Shown here: piece by piece, positions 1-9,004 of the stretch
Layout: each line of letters begins with the position of its first letter
Numbering within the stretch: the first letter of the stretch is position 1
NCBI GenBank assembly: GCA_000310025.1
Contig: FN648706.1
Span: 3,006 to 23,005 of the forward strand
From: Ectocarpus siliculosus
Taxonomy: Eukaryota > Sar > Phaeophyceae > Ectocarpales > Ectocarpaceae
Reading direction: 5' to 3'
DNA: 20,000 nt
Made by a program: the position numbers and the translations under genes
Notes under the pieces: model-generated
Seen by the model: the letters and a program-made list of their open reading frames with translations, nothing else
Told to the model about the DNA's origin: nothing
The model's database searches: none

Positions 1-444
1 AAGCGTGATAGGCAAACACCAAGGTCAAAAACCCCTGTGGCAAGATGTTGTGCGCCCGATACACCCTATACGCCGTAGCGTACCCACAGGTACCCAAACA
101 CACCATGTAAGTAGTGGGTGTTCGTGACCTGTGTACCAGGTACTAAATTCCCTTTTCGTTAAGCTGCCTGCCCGAACAGCATAGTGTTTGGACGGGACCC
201 CGAATGAACATGGACTGATTTCGAAACAATGGCGCTGATATAATTGATGCGTGCGGGTTCTGGTAATGTGTCGCTAGCAGGATTGTGGAGGAAATGGTAC
301 CGTCACCGCAAAAGGCGGCCGCACGCAACCGCTCCCGTACCCCTCCTCCCCAAATCTTCGTCAAAGTGTACGATGAGCTCAACTACCTCTTCCGCCCCCG
401 CCCTCGAACCTGGCCTGCTACCTCCCATCCCCGGCGTGTTTCAG
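1..444. other. 5' flank or upstream intron of gene A
   Basis: No gene can be assigned here. The reading frame of the gene A repeat exon stays open back to an ATG at 247 and has another ATG at 372, but the residues encoded before 445 are basic and proline/serine-rich, unlike the repeat protein. A good splice acceptor (pyrimidine-rich run ending gtgtttcag) ends at 444, so this stretch is more likely intron. It does not match the EGF-like or other upstream exons of gene B, so any corresponding exons of gene A would lie to the left of the window or are missing. Confidence 0.4.
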
Positions 445-2827
445 ACCACGATTGTCACCGGCGGCTTAATCATTTCGGAAGGCGACGAGCTCATAAGCAA
501 GGGGGATCTCGTTCTCACGAATGGCTCCATTTCAGCAGTACTCGGAGACTTGACCATCGCCGGTGTCACGAGTTCGGCTGTTGTGACGGTCGACGACGAC
601 ATAATTTGTGCGGGGGACGTTACCGCCGCGGCTGGCTTGCTCACGATCCGCAGCATCACGAGCTCGGAATCGGTGACGGTGACAAGTGGGGGAGCAAGTA
701 TTACGGGTCCGACGGAAGTTGTGTCCGGCGGAGCAACCATAACAGCCGGCGGACTCCGCGTCGTAGCCGGAGGATTCGTCATCGAAACGGTGGGAGCTAC
801 GATCGATGAGGGAGACATGACGATCACCGACGGCGACATATCAATAACTTTAGGTGACTTGACCTTGACAGATGGCGACATTCTGGTACAATCGGGGACG
901 CTTAGCGTTTCAGGAGTGAGTACTTTCGGAGACCTCGCGACTGCGTCGAACGGTCTCACCGTCAACACGGCCTTGCTCACGGCTGCTGCGGGCGTCAGCG
1001 TGACCGGAGGGGATGTCACCTTGGCAAGCGGGGATGTCATCTTGACGGCCGGCGATCTCTCCGTCGGGGGCGTCAGTACGATGACGGGGCTCGTCACAGC
1101 GTCCAACGGTCTCACGGTGAACACGGCCTTGCTCACGGCCGCTGCGGGCGTCAGCGTGACCGGCGGGGATGTCACCGTGGCAAGCGGCGATGTCATCTTG
1201 ACGGCCGGCGATCTCTCCGTGGGTGGCGTCAGCACGATGACGGGGCTCGTCACAGCGTCCAACGGTCTCACGGTCAACACGGCCTTGCTCACGGCTGCTG
1301 CGGGCGTGAGCGTGACCGGCGGAGATGTCACCTTGGCAAGCGGCGATGTCATCTTGACAGCCGGCGATCTCTCCGTAGGCGGCGTCAGCACGATGACGGG
1401 GCTCGTCACGGCGTCCAACGGTCTCACGGTCAACACGGCCTTGCTCACGGCTGCTGCGGGCGTCAGCGTGACCGGAGGGGATGTCACCTTGGCAAGCGGC
1501 GATGTCATCTTGACGGCCGGCGATCTCTCCGTCGGGGGCGTCAGTACGATGACGGGGCTCGTCACAGCATCCAACGGTCTCACGGTGAACACGGCCTTGC
1601 TCACGGCCGCTGCGGGCGTCAGCGTTGCCGGCGGGGATGTCACCGTGGCAAGCGGCGATGTCATCTTGACGGCCGGCGATCTCTCCGTGGGTGGCGTCAG
1701 CACGATGACGGGGCTCGTCACAGCGTCCAACGGTCTCACGGTCAACACGGCCTTGCTCACGGCTGCTGCGGGCGTCAGCGTGACCGGCGGAGATATCAAC
1801 TTGGCAAGCGGCGATGTCATCTTGACGGGCGGCGATCTGTCCGTGGGTGGTGTTAGCACGATGACGGGGCTCGTCACGGCGTCGAACGGTCTCACGGTAA
1901 ACACGGCCTTGCTCACGGCCGCTGCGGGCGTCAGCGTGACCGGAGGGGATATCACCTTAGCAAGCGGCGATGTCATCTTGACGGCCGGCGATCTCTCCGT
2001 CGGGGGCGTCAGCACGATGACGGGGCTCGTGACAGCGTCGAACGGTCTCACGGTCAATACGGTATTACTCACGGCTGCTGCGGGCGTGAGCGTGACCGGC
2101 GGAGATGTCACCTTGGCAAGCGGGGATGTCATCTTGACGGCCGGCGATCTGTCCGTCGGGGGCGTCAGTACGATGACGGGGCTCGTCACAGCGTCCAACG
2201 GTCTCACGGTCAACACGGCCTTGCTCACGGCTGCTGCGGGCGTCAGCGTGACCGGCGGGGATGTCACCGTGGCTAGCGGGGATGTCATCTTGACGGCCGG
2301 CGATCTGTCCGTGGGTGGTGTCAGCACGATGACGGGGCTCGTCACGGCGTCCAACGGTCTCACGGTAAACACTGCCTTGCTCACGGCTGCAGCGGGCGTG
2401 AGCGTGACCGGAGGGGATGTGACCTTGGCAAGCGGCGATGTCATCTTGACGGCCGGAGATCTCTCCGTGGGTGGCGTCAGCACGATGACGGGGCTTGCCA
2501 CCACTGCTGCGGGCGTCAGCGTGACCGGAGGGGATGTGACCTTGGCAAGCGGTGATGTCATCTTGACGGCCGGGCGATCTCTCCGTGGGTGGTGTGAGCA
2601 CGATGACGGGGCTCGTCACAGCGTCGAACGGTCTCACGGTTAACACGGCCTTGCTCACGGCTGCTGCGGGCGTCAGCGTGACCGGCGGAGATCTGAACGT
2701 ACAGAATAACCTTTATGTCGTGGGCGATTCGTTCTCCAATTTACACACGGACACGTCTGATGGGAGGCTAAAGGAAAATGTTGTCAAGCTCTGCGGTTCG
2801 ATGGAACTTCTTGAGCGTTTGCGTGGG
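445..2827 (+). CDS. Gene A, repeat exon: Gly/Asp-rich beta-repeat protein with first half of Peptidase_S74 domain (frameshifted)
   Basis: This exon encodes an N-terminal segment of imperfect GD/GG-containing beta-strand repeats (445-942), then 11 complete tandem units (943-2620), then a partial unit leading into the start of a Peptidase_S74 (intramolecular chaperone of endosialidase) domain. The domain start is seen as TSDGRLKENV with the conserved Ser codon at 2756-2758, followed by SMELLERLRG. In this family the C-terminal domain trimerises the fibrous part and cleaves itself off at that Ser. The start is the phase-0 acceptor at 444; an ATG at 247 or 372 is the alternative. The end is set by the donor GTAAGT at 2828. 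The frame breaks once: an extra G at 2572-2574 in unit 11 moves the S74 part into another frame. The usual Glu of the SDERLKEN motif is Gly here. No signal peptide is visible, so the gene probably begins further upstream. Confidence 0.75.
943..2620 (+). repeat. Coding tandem repeat of gene A: 10 long (156-bp) units and 1 short (117-bp) unit
   Basis: The long unit is 52 residues, starting ASNGLTVNTALLT and containing GDVTLASGDVILTAG and DLSVGGVSTMTGLVT. The last unit (2503-2620) lacks the first 13 residues and carries the extra G. A twelfth, partial unit starts at 2621 and runs into the S74 domain. Units 1-2 and 4-5 share the same silent variants, which points to a three-unit (468-bp) period in the first half. 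The unit uses almost only A, S, T, G, V, L, I, D, N and M; there are no aromatic residues, Cys, Pro, Lys, Arg or Glu. This fits a stacked beta-solenoid or a triple-beta stalk. Confidence 0.92.
2572..2574 (+). other. Single-base insertion (frameshift) in gene A
   Basis: Every other unit reads ...acggccggcgatct..., but here there are three Gs after the C, giving one base too many. The upstream frame then ends at a stop at 2641-2643, while the frame that continues correctly into the S74 start is open from 2585 onward. The length arithmetic agrees: 2383 bases in the exon is one more than a multiple of three. This is either a true frameshift or a sequencing/assembly error in a repeat. Confidence 0.85.
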
Positions 2828-2973
2828 GTAAGTGTTCTTGCTCTATCGCATTTGCGCTCGGTCGAGGGGACTAGCAGTCACGAGGAATGCTTAACCTTAC
2901 CATGGCACAATTGGTGTGTTGTGTGGAGCGTGATTGTTTCTGGGCTCGGTGTGGGTGTCATGGTAGTCTGTAG

Positions 2974-3024
2974 CCGGGTTGGTTCGCACAGAATGCAGGA
3001 GGTCTTTCGTAGCGGGAGGCACAC
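2974..3024 (+). CDS. Gene A, candidate middle exon of the S74 domain (degenerate)
   Basis: S74 domains carry a G-x-x-A-Q-E-V-like core between the LRG segment and the last helix. Here a 51-bp stretch after an acceptor (gtctgtag, ends 2973) reads GWFAQ in one frame and MQEVFRSGRHT in the next, ending at a good donor, GTATGT at 3025. The donor phase (2) fits the last exon exactly. The length does not: a phase-0 entry needs 53, not 51, bases, as if two bases were lost after the AQ codons. A 26-bp exon starting at 2999 would keep frame but drop the core motif. The gene B copy has the same length, so the state predates the duplication. A third option is read-through of the 2828 donor to a stop at 3152-3154. 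Confidence 0.35.
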
Positions 3025-5060
3025 GTATGTCATGGACGGCAGCAAGCTTGTTTTTATGGTGGATAACAAGATCAGCAGCAGCAATACCACCAGCACAAGA
3101 TCAGCAACAGCGACCACCAACAGGCAGGAAACGACATCATTATCGAACACGTGAATATGACATCAACAGCATCCACCGCAGCATCTCACAGGAACAAGAA
3201 TTGGCATCAACGACAGTCGCTTACGTTCGGGGTTAGATCATTGTGACTTGGTCCATGGTGATGACAACTCGACATCGCGCTTTCACAGGTTACCTTTGAC
3301 TGGAAAGACGAGGCAAGGAGAACGAGCCTTCACCCAAACAAGCAAGCTATTGGTTTCGTGGCGCAAGAGGTTCAAGTGGTTTTCCCCCAGCTTGTGCACA
3401 GGTACGACCGTTTGACTAGTAGGGCAGGTAGCGACGTCGTAATTTTGTAGTCGTTCTGACACGTTTCCTTCGGGGCCATAGGGCAAAGAAGAGGGGGGGG
3501 GAGAGCATCAGATATAGACGGAGACACATCGATCCGATTGACACAAATAGACTCACAGACGTACGAATATTGAATGAGACGTTTCGAGACCGATTTGAGA
3601 CAGAACGAAAACGAACGAAGGGGGCGTTGGCGGGGAGTCGAATGGAGGTCTTGGAACAGAACGCCAAAGAACTTCAGTTAGCACGCATGAGACGAACAAG
3701 CATTGACTCGACCATCCGTATCGGGCGCGTACACCTGGAGTGGGCAGGAAGGAGTCTAGGAAACACCTACTCCGGGTAGAATCGAACGCTGCACTTTTGC
3801 AACGCACGACCGGAGACATAGGTTTCGCTAGACAGCTTTAAGTGTCTTCTCGACATCCCGGACGATGTTGTAGGCTCGTCAAATTTGTACCAGTTTGCTG
3901 ATCCGTTCTTCGGCACCAAGTGGCGTGGTAAGCTATACGTTCCGGCTGTATCAAACCTAGGCCATGGGGTGTTTTCAACTAGAGTTCGGCGTCATGTTGG
4001 AACGTTGAGGGTGGTCGGAACCAACCACCGAGCATTCGCACCAAGTGCTAAAGCGGGTGTAAGGTTTCTGAATGCCCTCGCATGCAATCGCCATCTCATG
4101 TCCTCCCTCTCGGAATGGCCAGAGAGAGAGAGGGAAGGATATGTTGGTGAAGCCGTAAGGGGTATGTGGTCCATTGTTTCAGGAATGACACCAACATTTC
4201 GATGCAGACGTGGGTGGGATGAGACCGATTCCAGGCCCAAACGTAGCGCGGGTAGGCACGAGCGAAGCCACCCATGCCCGTGAATGTTGTTCTCGTCCCG
4301 GGTCATTCTTCTTACAACTTCAAGACTGAGCCTCCTGTGCGTGTTGCCCCTTTGTATGTGCGGCTTGCCATCAGCCCACCCCCCTTCCTGGGTGAGCGCA
4401 GAAGAATGCGTGGTGTAGATTTTATTCTGATGGGGTCTATGTAACGGGTTGGCGTGCCAAGGTGTCTCTTGCTTGCAGCTGACCGCTCTGTTGTTTGGGC
4501 CACGAATGTACATATGCGCCGGGGCAGCTTGAAACCGATTCGAACGACAACTGCTCGGAAGGGAGACCACCTCCTGTAGCGGTAGTACATAGCATCAAGG
4601 GCAAGCATGTATAGAAGGTGTAATTTCGGGCTGTTTGGGCTAGAAAGCTGCATTGCGAGAAGTGTAGGGCGAATGGCGAGAATCAGGCCTTCCCCACGAC
4701 CGGCAAAATTGGTCCCCAGCCTAGTCTACACCACACTCTCGTCGTTTCTTTGAACTTGTTCGTGATGTTTATGAGCTTCCACGTGCGAACCGCACAGGAC
4801 CAAGGCAAACTGACGCCAGTTCCCGATCTTTTCAACTCTTGTTGGCGTAGACGGATGATCTCAGAATCACTCCTTGTTCGAGGTGGAACGCACTGAGAAC
4901 CATTGCTACCTGCAATCGACAGGGGAACCAACTAGCTCCAAGACACGTTGCTGTTGTTGTTGTCGTTGATGTTGCTGCTGCTGTTGTTGTTGTCGGTCGT
5001 CGTCGTCCCCGTCGTTGTCGTTCATCATCGTCGTCGTTGTCGTCGTTGCTGGTGTTGTTT

Positions 5061-5097
<37 letters not shown>

Positions 5098-5498
5098 CAT
5101 CGTTTAGCACAAAGCGTTCGTAACATAAAACACCAAACTCGGTCAATTGTGTGGTCACAAGCTGCCGGTATCTGCGCCAGGCTCGAGTGGCTTGTATATG
5201 TTGGCGTGTCAAATCACGCGTAATTCATCACGACAACCACCGATAATGTCATGGAAACCCGTTGGACCTTTGCCCATGAGGAGTTAGTGACGGTTGATAG
5301 GCGCGCCCACCTACACACCCTTGAATTCGCTTGGAGTGGTTGTTTCGCCGACGTGTCAACAATCTCAGGTAGGTACACAGCCAGTGGATCCTCATCACTG
5401 CTTCTTCAGCACGCCTACATTTTCACCTCAACCTGTGCGAGTTTAGCAAGGGGATTTCCATCTCTGACATGTTTTTTACGCTACGCTTCACCCATCAG
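3025..5498 (+). other. Gene A, intron before the last S74 exon (2.5 kb)
   Basis: It starts at GTATGT (3025) and ends at the acceptor cccatcag (5497-5498). The first 1.8 kb and the last ~60 bp are near-copies, in inverted orientation, of the corresponding gene B intron, with scattered substitutions and small indels. The stretch about 4826-5440 has no counterpart in gene B and contains a trinucleotide microsatellite. ORFs in this interval (for example 3885-4283) do not behave as coding between the two copies. No gene recognised. Confidence 0.55.
4948..5096. repeat. Compound trinucleotide microsatellite
   Basis: Runs of gtt/gct/gtc triplets (4948-5060) are followed by an uninterrupted run of 11 gcc triplets (5063-5096). 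They give spurious poly-Leu/Val/Arg ORFs on the + strand and poly-Ala/Gln/Asp ORFs on the - strand. The tract is present only in the gene A arm of the inverted duplication. Confidence 0.9.
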
Positions 5499-5823
5499 GT
5501 ACGACGAATCCGACGAGAATGGTTTGTTGTCTGTGAACTACGGCGGGTTTGCACCGCTTCTCGTGGAGGGGCTCAAGGAACTCAAGCAACAACAGCAGCT
5601 GGAGATGGAAGAAGTTCGCGCTCTGGCCCAACAGCAGCAGATGGAGACGGACGGACTCAAGGAATTAGCACTGGAACAGCAGAAGCAAATAGAAGGCCTC
5701 AAGGAGCTGGCATTGCAACAAAAAATGGAGGTAGAAAGTCTGAAGAAGCTGGTACATCAGTTGATAGAGTCACAGAGCGAACAGCAGCAACAGCTTGTGG
5801 ATGTTTTGAATATCAAAAGATAA
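5499..5823 (+). CDS. Gene A, last exon: end of S74 domain plus Gln-rich coiled coil
   Basis: The exon opens with one base that completes the previous codon, then YDESDENGLLSVNYGG and FAPLLVEGLKELK, the typical closing strand and helix of a Peptidase_S74 domain. The acceptor is cccatcag, ending at 5498. The remaining ~75 residues are a heptad-like, Gln/Glu/Leu-rich coiled coil with repeated GLKELA segments, ending NIKR and stop TAA at 5821-5823. In this family such helices trimerise the chaperone and are released with it after self-cleavage. The first ~27 residues are nearly identical to the last exon of gene B, but the coiled coils then differ. The exon needs a middle exon ending in phase 2, which the candidate ending at 3024 supplies. 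Confidence 0.8.
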
Positions 5824-6624
5824 TCAGATGCAGAGCGAAGCAGCTACAAACAACAGCAGCAGCAAATCGCGGCAGCAGCAACAATGGTGGAGGTTAACCT
5901 AGCTTTGTAGTTTTGTAGAGGGTCGTTTCAGATTGGGAACATGCTGACTATGTTCTTTCTATCTCCCCTGGTTTTGGTCCTGGATAATAAGTGTCGTTTC
6001 CGTCATGTAAAAGTGAGCTATCCGTCGATGATGTACATAGACCATAGAGGCGGAGGAAGCCGTCTCCACAAACATACGCGGCACAGCGGAATGGGGTACT
6101 GGTGTCTTGCTCAGTTTGCGAAGGAACCTCTTCGTTTGGGACGCAGAAAATATCAGATTGAGTTCATCTTAAGGGGTGCCGTTCATTTCCGTGTGAAGCA
6201 CGCCCGACGAGTTGAGTGTCGTTGGTTTAGGTTGTCCTGAGCTCTCCATTCACGAACACTCAGTCAGCCAGAAGCCATCGTGTTGGTCGCCGAAGCGTTT
6301 TACGCATGTGTGAAGCTATGGGGTGTCTTCCAACGGGATATTGGGCTCGAACAGGAATCAACGATATATCTTCGGAACCACTGACGATTTCTCCCTATCT
6401 CTATTCGCAAAAGAGAAAATTAGTGGTGCTTCACACTCGAAGGATGGGCAAGTTCGCGGCATTCAGTCTCTTCCAAACGGGTTTCGCCAAAGCTCTCCTC
6501 TCAACAAAAACATATTGGGGCACTATCTCGAGCGGGTAGTCTTGCTGATGATATCGTAGTCTTGCTGATGACATCTTATGAATGAATGTCCCACAGAGGG
6601 AGTCGAGACGGGGCAATCCACATA

Positions 6625-6843
6625 ACCGTATATGACACAAGATAACACACCCCCTGGACCGATTTTCAAAGCTCGATTACTCCACGACGAAGAGGATGCA
6701 TAAACGAAACAATACATTTTCGAAAACCTCTCGACGAGACGGTTCCAACGCCGCCGTTTTCGGCGCTGTGACTCTTCCTGCTGTTGAGAAATCGAGCTTT
6801 GAAAATCGGCCCAGGGGGTGTGTTATCTTGTGTCATATACGGT
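6625..6843. mobile_element. MITE-like inverted repeat: 54-bp arms around a 111-bp loop
   Basis: The left arm 6625-6678 (starting accgtatatgacacaag) and the right arm 6790-6843 are reverse complements with one mismatch (ctggacc against ctgggcc). The loop, 6679-6789, has no significant ORF. Short non-coding DNA with long terminal inverted repeats is typical of a miniature inverted-repeat transposable element. No clear target-site duplication was found: the flanking bases are cata on the left and aatc on the right. A structured-RNA or foldback origin remains possible. Confidence 0.6.
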
Positions 6844-7591
6844 AATCCGTGGAGTTTTGGGGTTTCGTCCAGGAGAGATGAGGTGTCGTTAGCCCCACAA
6901 ACCCCGTGAGAACGCCCCCATACATGAAACACCCCCCGCATAATAAAGGAACGAACCTCGCAGGCGAAGCCTTGACTACAAGCAACGTCGAACACGATCC
7001 GGGGGCAAGTGTTTTGCCTGGAGTTTCGACACGTACCACCATCTTCGTTTTTCACAAAGTTATACGCGTTACGCGCCCCCCAGGGCGGCGTTGCTTGAGG
7101 GGGTTACGGCATCCATCCCTCGGAACACCACGACACACAACAAGCAGTCAATTTTCAACGTGGTGGGCACTTTCCCGCACTAAATAGCAACATTTCTTCT
7201 CTCTAAGAGGTTGTGAAGAGTTCCGCTGGATATGGTGTTCTTTTTGACGTGACTGACAGGATTTTGGTGAGTGAAAGAAGAACCCGGCCCCTGGTTATGG
7301 GTCACATATATATCGTGCTTTGATCTTCAAGGGGGCTTCGTCACCGGGAACTGAAAAGAAGCAAAGATCGTTTGTTTGTGTATGAAAGCAAAAAAAAACA
7401 GTACCTTTGTGTCTATCAAGTTGGAGGCAGCCCAACTACGCTCAACGACGAGGGCAGATCGCCATACGAAAAGAACTGGGACATACTTGTGGGTCCGTCC
7501 TCGTGTGGTTAGCGTCCTTACCAAGTTTGAGCTTGATTGAATTGGTGATTTCTGCGTTGTTAACGTTTGGCTGTGTCCATGATCGACAATC

Positions 7592-8068
7592 TCAAGCACG
7601 CAACACGAGACTCAGCAGGTGGTCCGGACACCAAGCTGCTCGATCTCGATCCATTTGTGCGTTGCGTAGTTGTTGCCTATCCGTCACCAAGTTGAAGCCC
7701 CGTCCTAGCTCTGCAAGGACGTGTAACAGGTGTAGGTGCGTACAGCCGGGAACGAGCACGAAACAGTTCGACCCTCTGCGCTGTCCCTCCCCGTCCGCTG
7801 AGGAAGGCCACAGCCACTCAGTGCACATATCATAAGTCCGGAGCGTCCATCCGTTCAGACGAATACATACGTCAGAGAGTGTCTTGAAGATCTGTGCAGT
7901 GCTTTTTTTCTCGGAAGACAGGGTGCCAACCTTCACCGACTGACTGGAGATCACAAATCTCCCCTCTGACGCCCGCTTAAGCATGAAACATGTCCGCCCA
8001 TGCTTCCAATTCAACCGAGAAGGTGAGGAGGTGTTGCAGGCGGGCTCCTGGCCGGGGTTCCTTACCAC
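7592..8068 (-). CDS. Unassigned open frame, 158 codons
   Basis: This is the longest open frame between the two S74 genes. It begins with GTG rather than ATG; the first ATG-initiated part starts inside, near the FMLKRASEG segment. The composition is balanced and protein-like (SQSVKVGTLSSEKK, GCTHLHLLHVLAELGRG), without low complexity, but I recognise no domain. A donor-like GGTAAGG lies at its 5' edge, so it might be intronic or a decayed exon of a mobile element. It overlaps a + strand open frame at 7407-7835, which looks less protein-like. Treat it as a hypothetical or gene fragment. Confidence 0.25.
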   Translation of the reverse strand: MVRNPGQEPACNTSSPSRLNWKHGRTCFMLKRASEGRFVISSQSVKVGTLSSEKKSTAQIFKTLSDVCIRLNGWTLRTYDMCTEWLWPSSADGEGQRRGSNCFVLVPGCTHLHLLHVLAELGRGFNLVTDRQQLRNAQMDRDRAAWCPDHLLSLVLRA

Positions 8069-8706
8069 CTCCTACTCCTACGAAATGTGTCTGTATCCGA
8101 AGGAACCGCAGTTGGCTGTTGGAGTGACAGGCTGACATCTCGCGTTAGTAAGTGCCGCAAAATATTGATGTTTTACTATCGTTACGAGCAACCAGCGCAA
8201 TACCATGCTTGCGGCCTTGTTAAAGCATACATGTTCATGTATTTCCTCTTCCCTCCGTTCTCTCTTCATGAGTTACTACAGTAGTTGGCGTCGCACTTTG
8301 TCCCCCCCCCAATCACCAAAACAGACACGGATACATTGAATCGGCTCACACCAAAGGTTCCAAAAAAATACGAATAAAGAACCTGAGTTCTTCCTTTTAG
8401 GGACGATAGGTACTCTTCAGCACCACAGATCTCCCATCAATCTTTGGGCGAGGTCAAATATCCCGATTCATCAGGCTAGCTTATCCACGCACCTAAACAC
8501 TCGTCACGATCTACTTCACAAAAATCAACGCGTTGTTTTTCGGGCTGCACGATGTCATGATGAGTGTTCGGCCTTCCCTTATCGTCGCGTTGTTTCTTTT
8601 CAGTCTAACATATATCTACTGCGGCACCCGCTGCTGCCGCCGCCTCCTTTTCTAAATCTACCGGTCTAGTAGTCTTGAGCCCATGCGTTTCATGGTTTCC
8701 TTATGC

Positions 8707-9004
8707 TTATCGCCGTTGCCGCGGGCGCCGCCACCGCTGCTGCTGGCGCTCCAAGTCTAGCAACCTTGAGTCCATATGTGTTGTTCTTTCGTCGACCTGC
8801 CGTTGTCGTTGTAGCTGTTGCTGTGCCTGGTCCTTTAAGCCGTTTATCTCGGCATGGGCTTCCCGCAGTTGCATCGTGAGCTGCAATGTCAAATCTTTGA
8901 GCCCTTCCAGCTCCAGCTTAAGCTCCTTAAGCCCCTCCACAAGAAGCGGTGCAAACCCGCCGTAATTCACAGACAATAAGCTATCCTCGTCGGATTCGTC
9001 GTAC
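8707..9004 (-). CDS. Gene B, last exon: end of S74 domain plus coiled coil
   Basis: The acceptor is tttcaccctccag (ends at 9005 on the - strand). One base completes the preceding codon, then YDESDED leads into SVNYGGFAPLLVEGLKELK, the closing part of a Peptidase_S74 domain shared with gene A. It continues as a charged coiled coil (LELEGLKDLTLQLTMQL, then Gln/Arg-rich) ending RQRR and stop TAA at 8709-8707. The coiled coil differs from that of gene A (more Leu/Arg, fewer Gln runs), so similarity falls sharply after GLKELK. The exon is 298 bases, phase 2 at entry, matching a donor at 10884. Confidence 0.78.

Larger units (their letters stand above)
549..4825 (+). repeat. Left arm of the inverted segmental duplication
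   Basis: From about 549 the DNA matches the reverse complement of the right arm (from about 16548 downwards). The match runs through the repeat exon, the S74 start, the donor and about 1.8 kb of intron, up to the gacgccag segment near 4812-4823. It resumes at about 5440 and fades near 5600, inside the last exon. Intronic stretches are as well preserved as exons, apart from small indels, which suggests a fairly recent duplication or ongoing gene conversion. Confidence 0.88.
5824..8706. other. Region between the convergent 3' ends of genes A and B
   Basis: This 2.9-kb stretch separates the two tail-to-tail genes and does not belong to the recognisable inverted duplication. It holds a 219-bp inverted-repeat element (6625-6843), a 20-bp near-perfect direct duplication at 6537-6576 (tagtcttgctgatga...) and an unassigned - strand open frame at 7592-8068. 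Other ORFs are short and have no protein-like features that I recognise. No tRNA, terminator or polyadenylation site can be called with confidence. Confidence 0.5.

Noticed and set aside
441-2561. 706-codon open frame on the - strand opposite gene A
   Set aside because: It is the antisense shadow of the tandem repeat. The + strand frame leads into a recognisable S74 domain; this one gives only a Pro/Thr-rich repeat without any domain.
3416-3819. Overlapping ORFs on both strands, matched near 10267-10685
   Set aside because: They lie in the duplicated intron, with frames broken differently in the two arms and no domain.
3885-4283. ORF starting MYQFADPFFGTKW, matched by 10078-9896 on the - strand
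   Set aside because: Conserved in both arms only because the whole intron is duplicated. The differences between copies are mainly amino-acid-changing and the frames end differently, so it behaves as non-coding DNA.
4832-5223. Poly-Ala/Gln/Asp and poly-Leu/Val/Arg ORFs
   Set aside because: Created by the trinucleotide microsatellite; all frames are open there.
445-5823. Phage or viral tail-fibre gene inserted in the genome
   Set aside because: The S74 domain is common in phage fibres, but here the genes have introns with consensus splice sites and, in gene B, an EGF-like exon, and no viral genes are nearby.
6666-7055. 129-codon - strand ORF
   Set aside because: It runs through the inverted-repeat element and out on the other side with no protein-like features; treated as chance.
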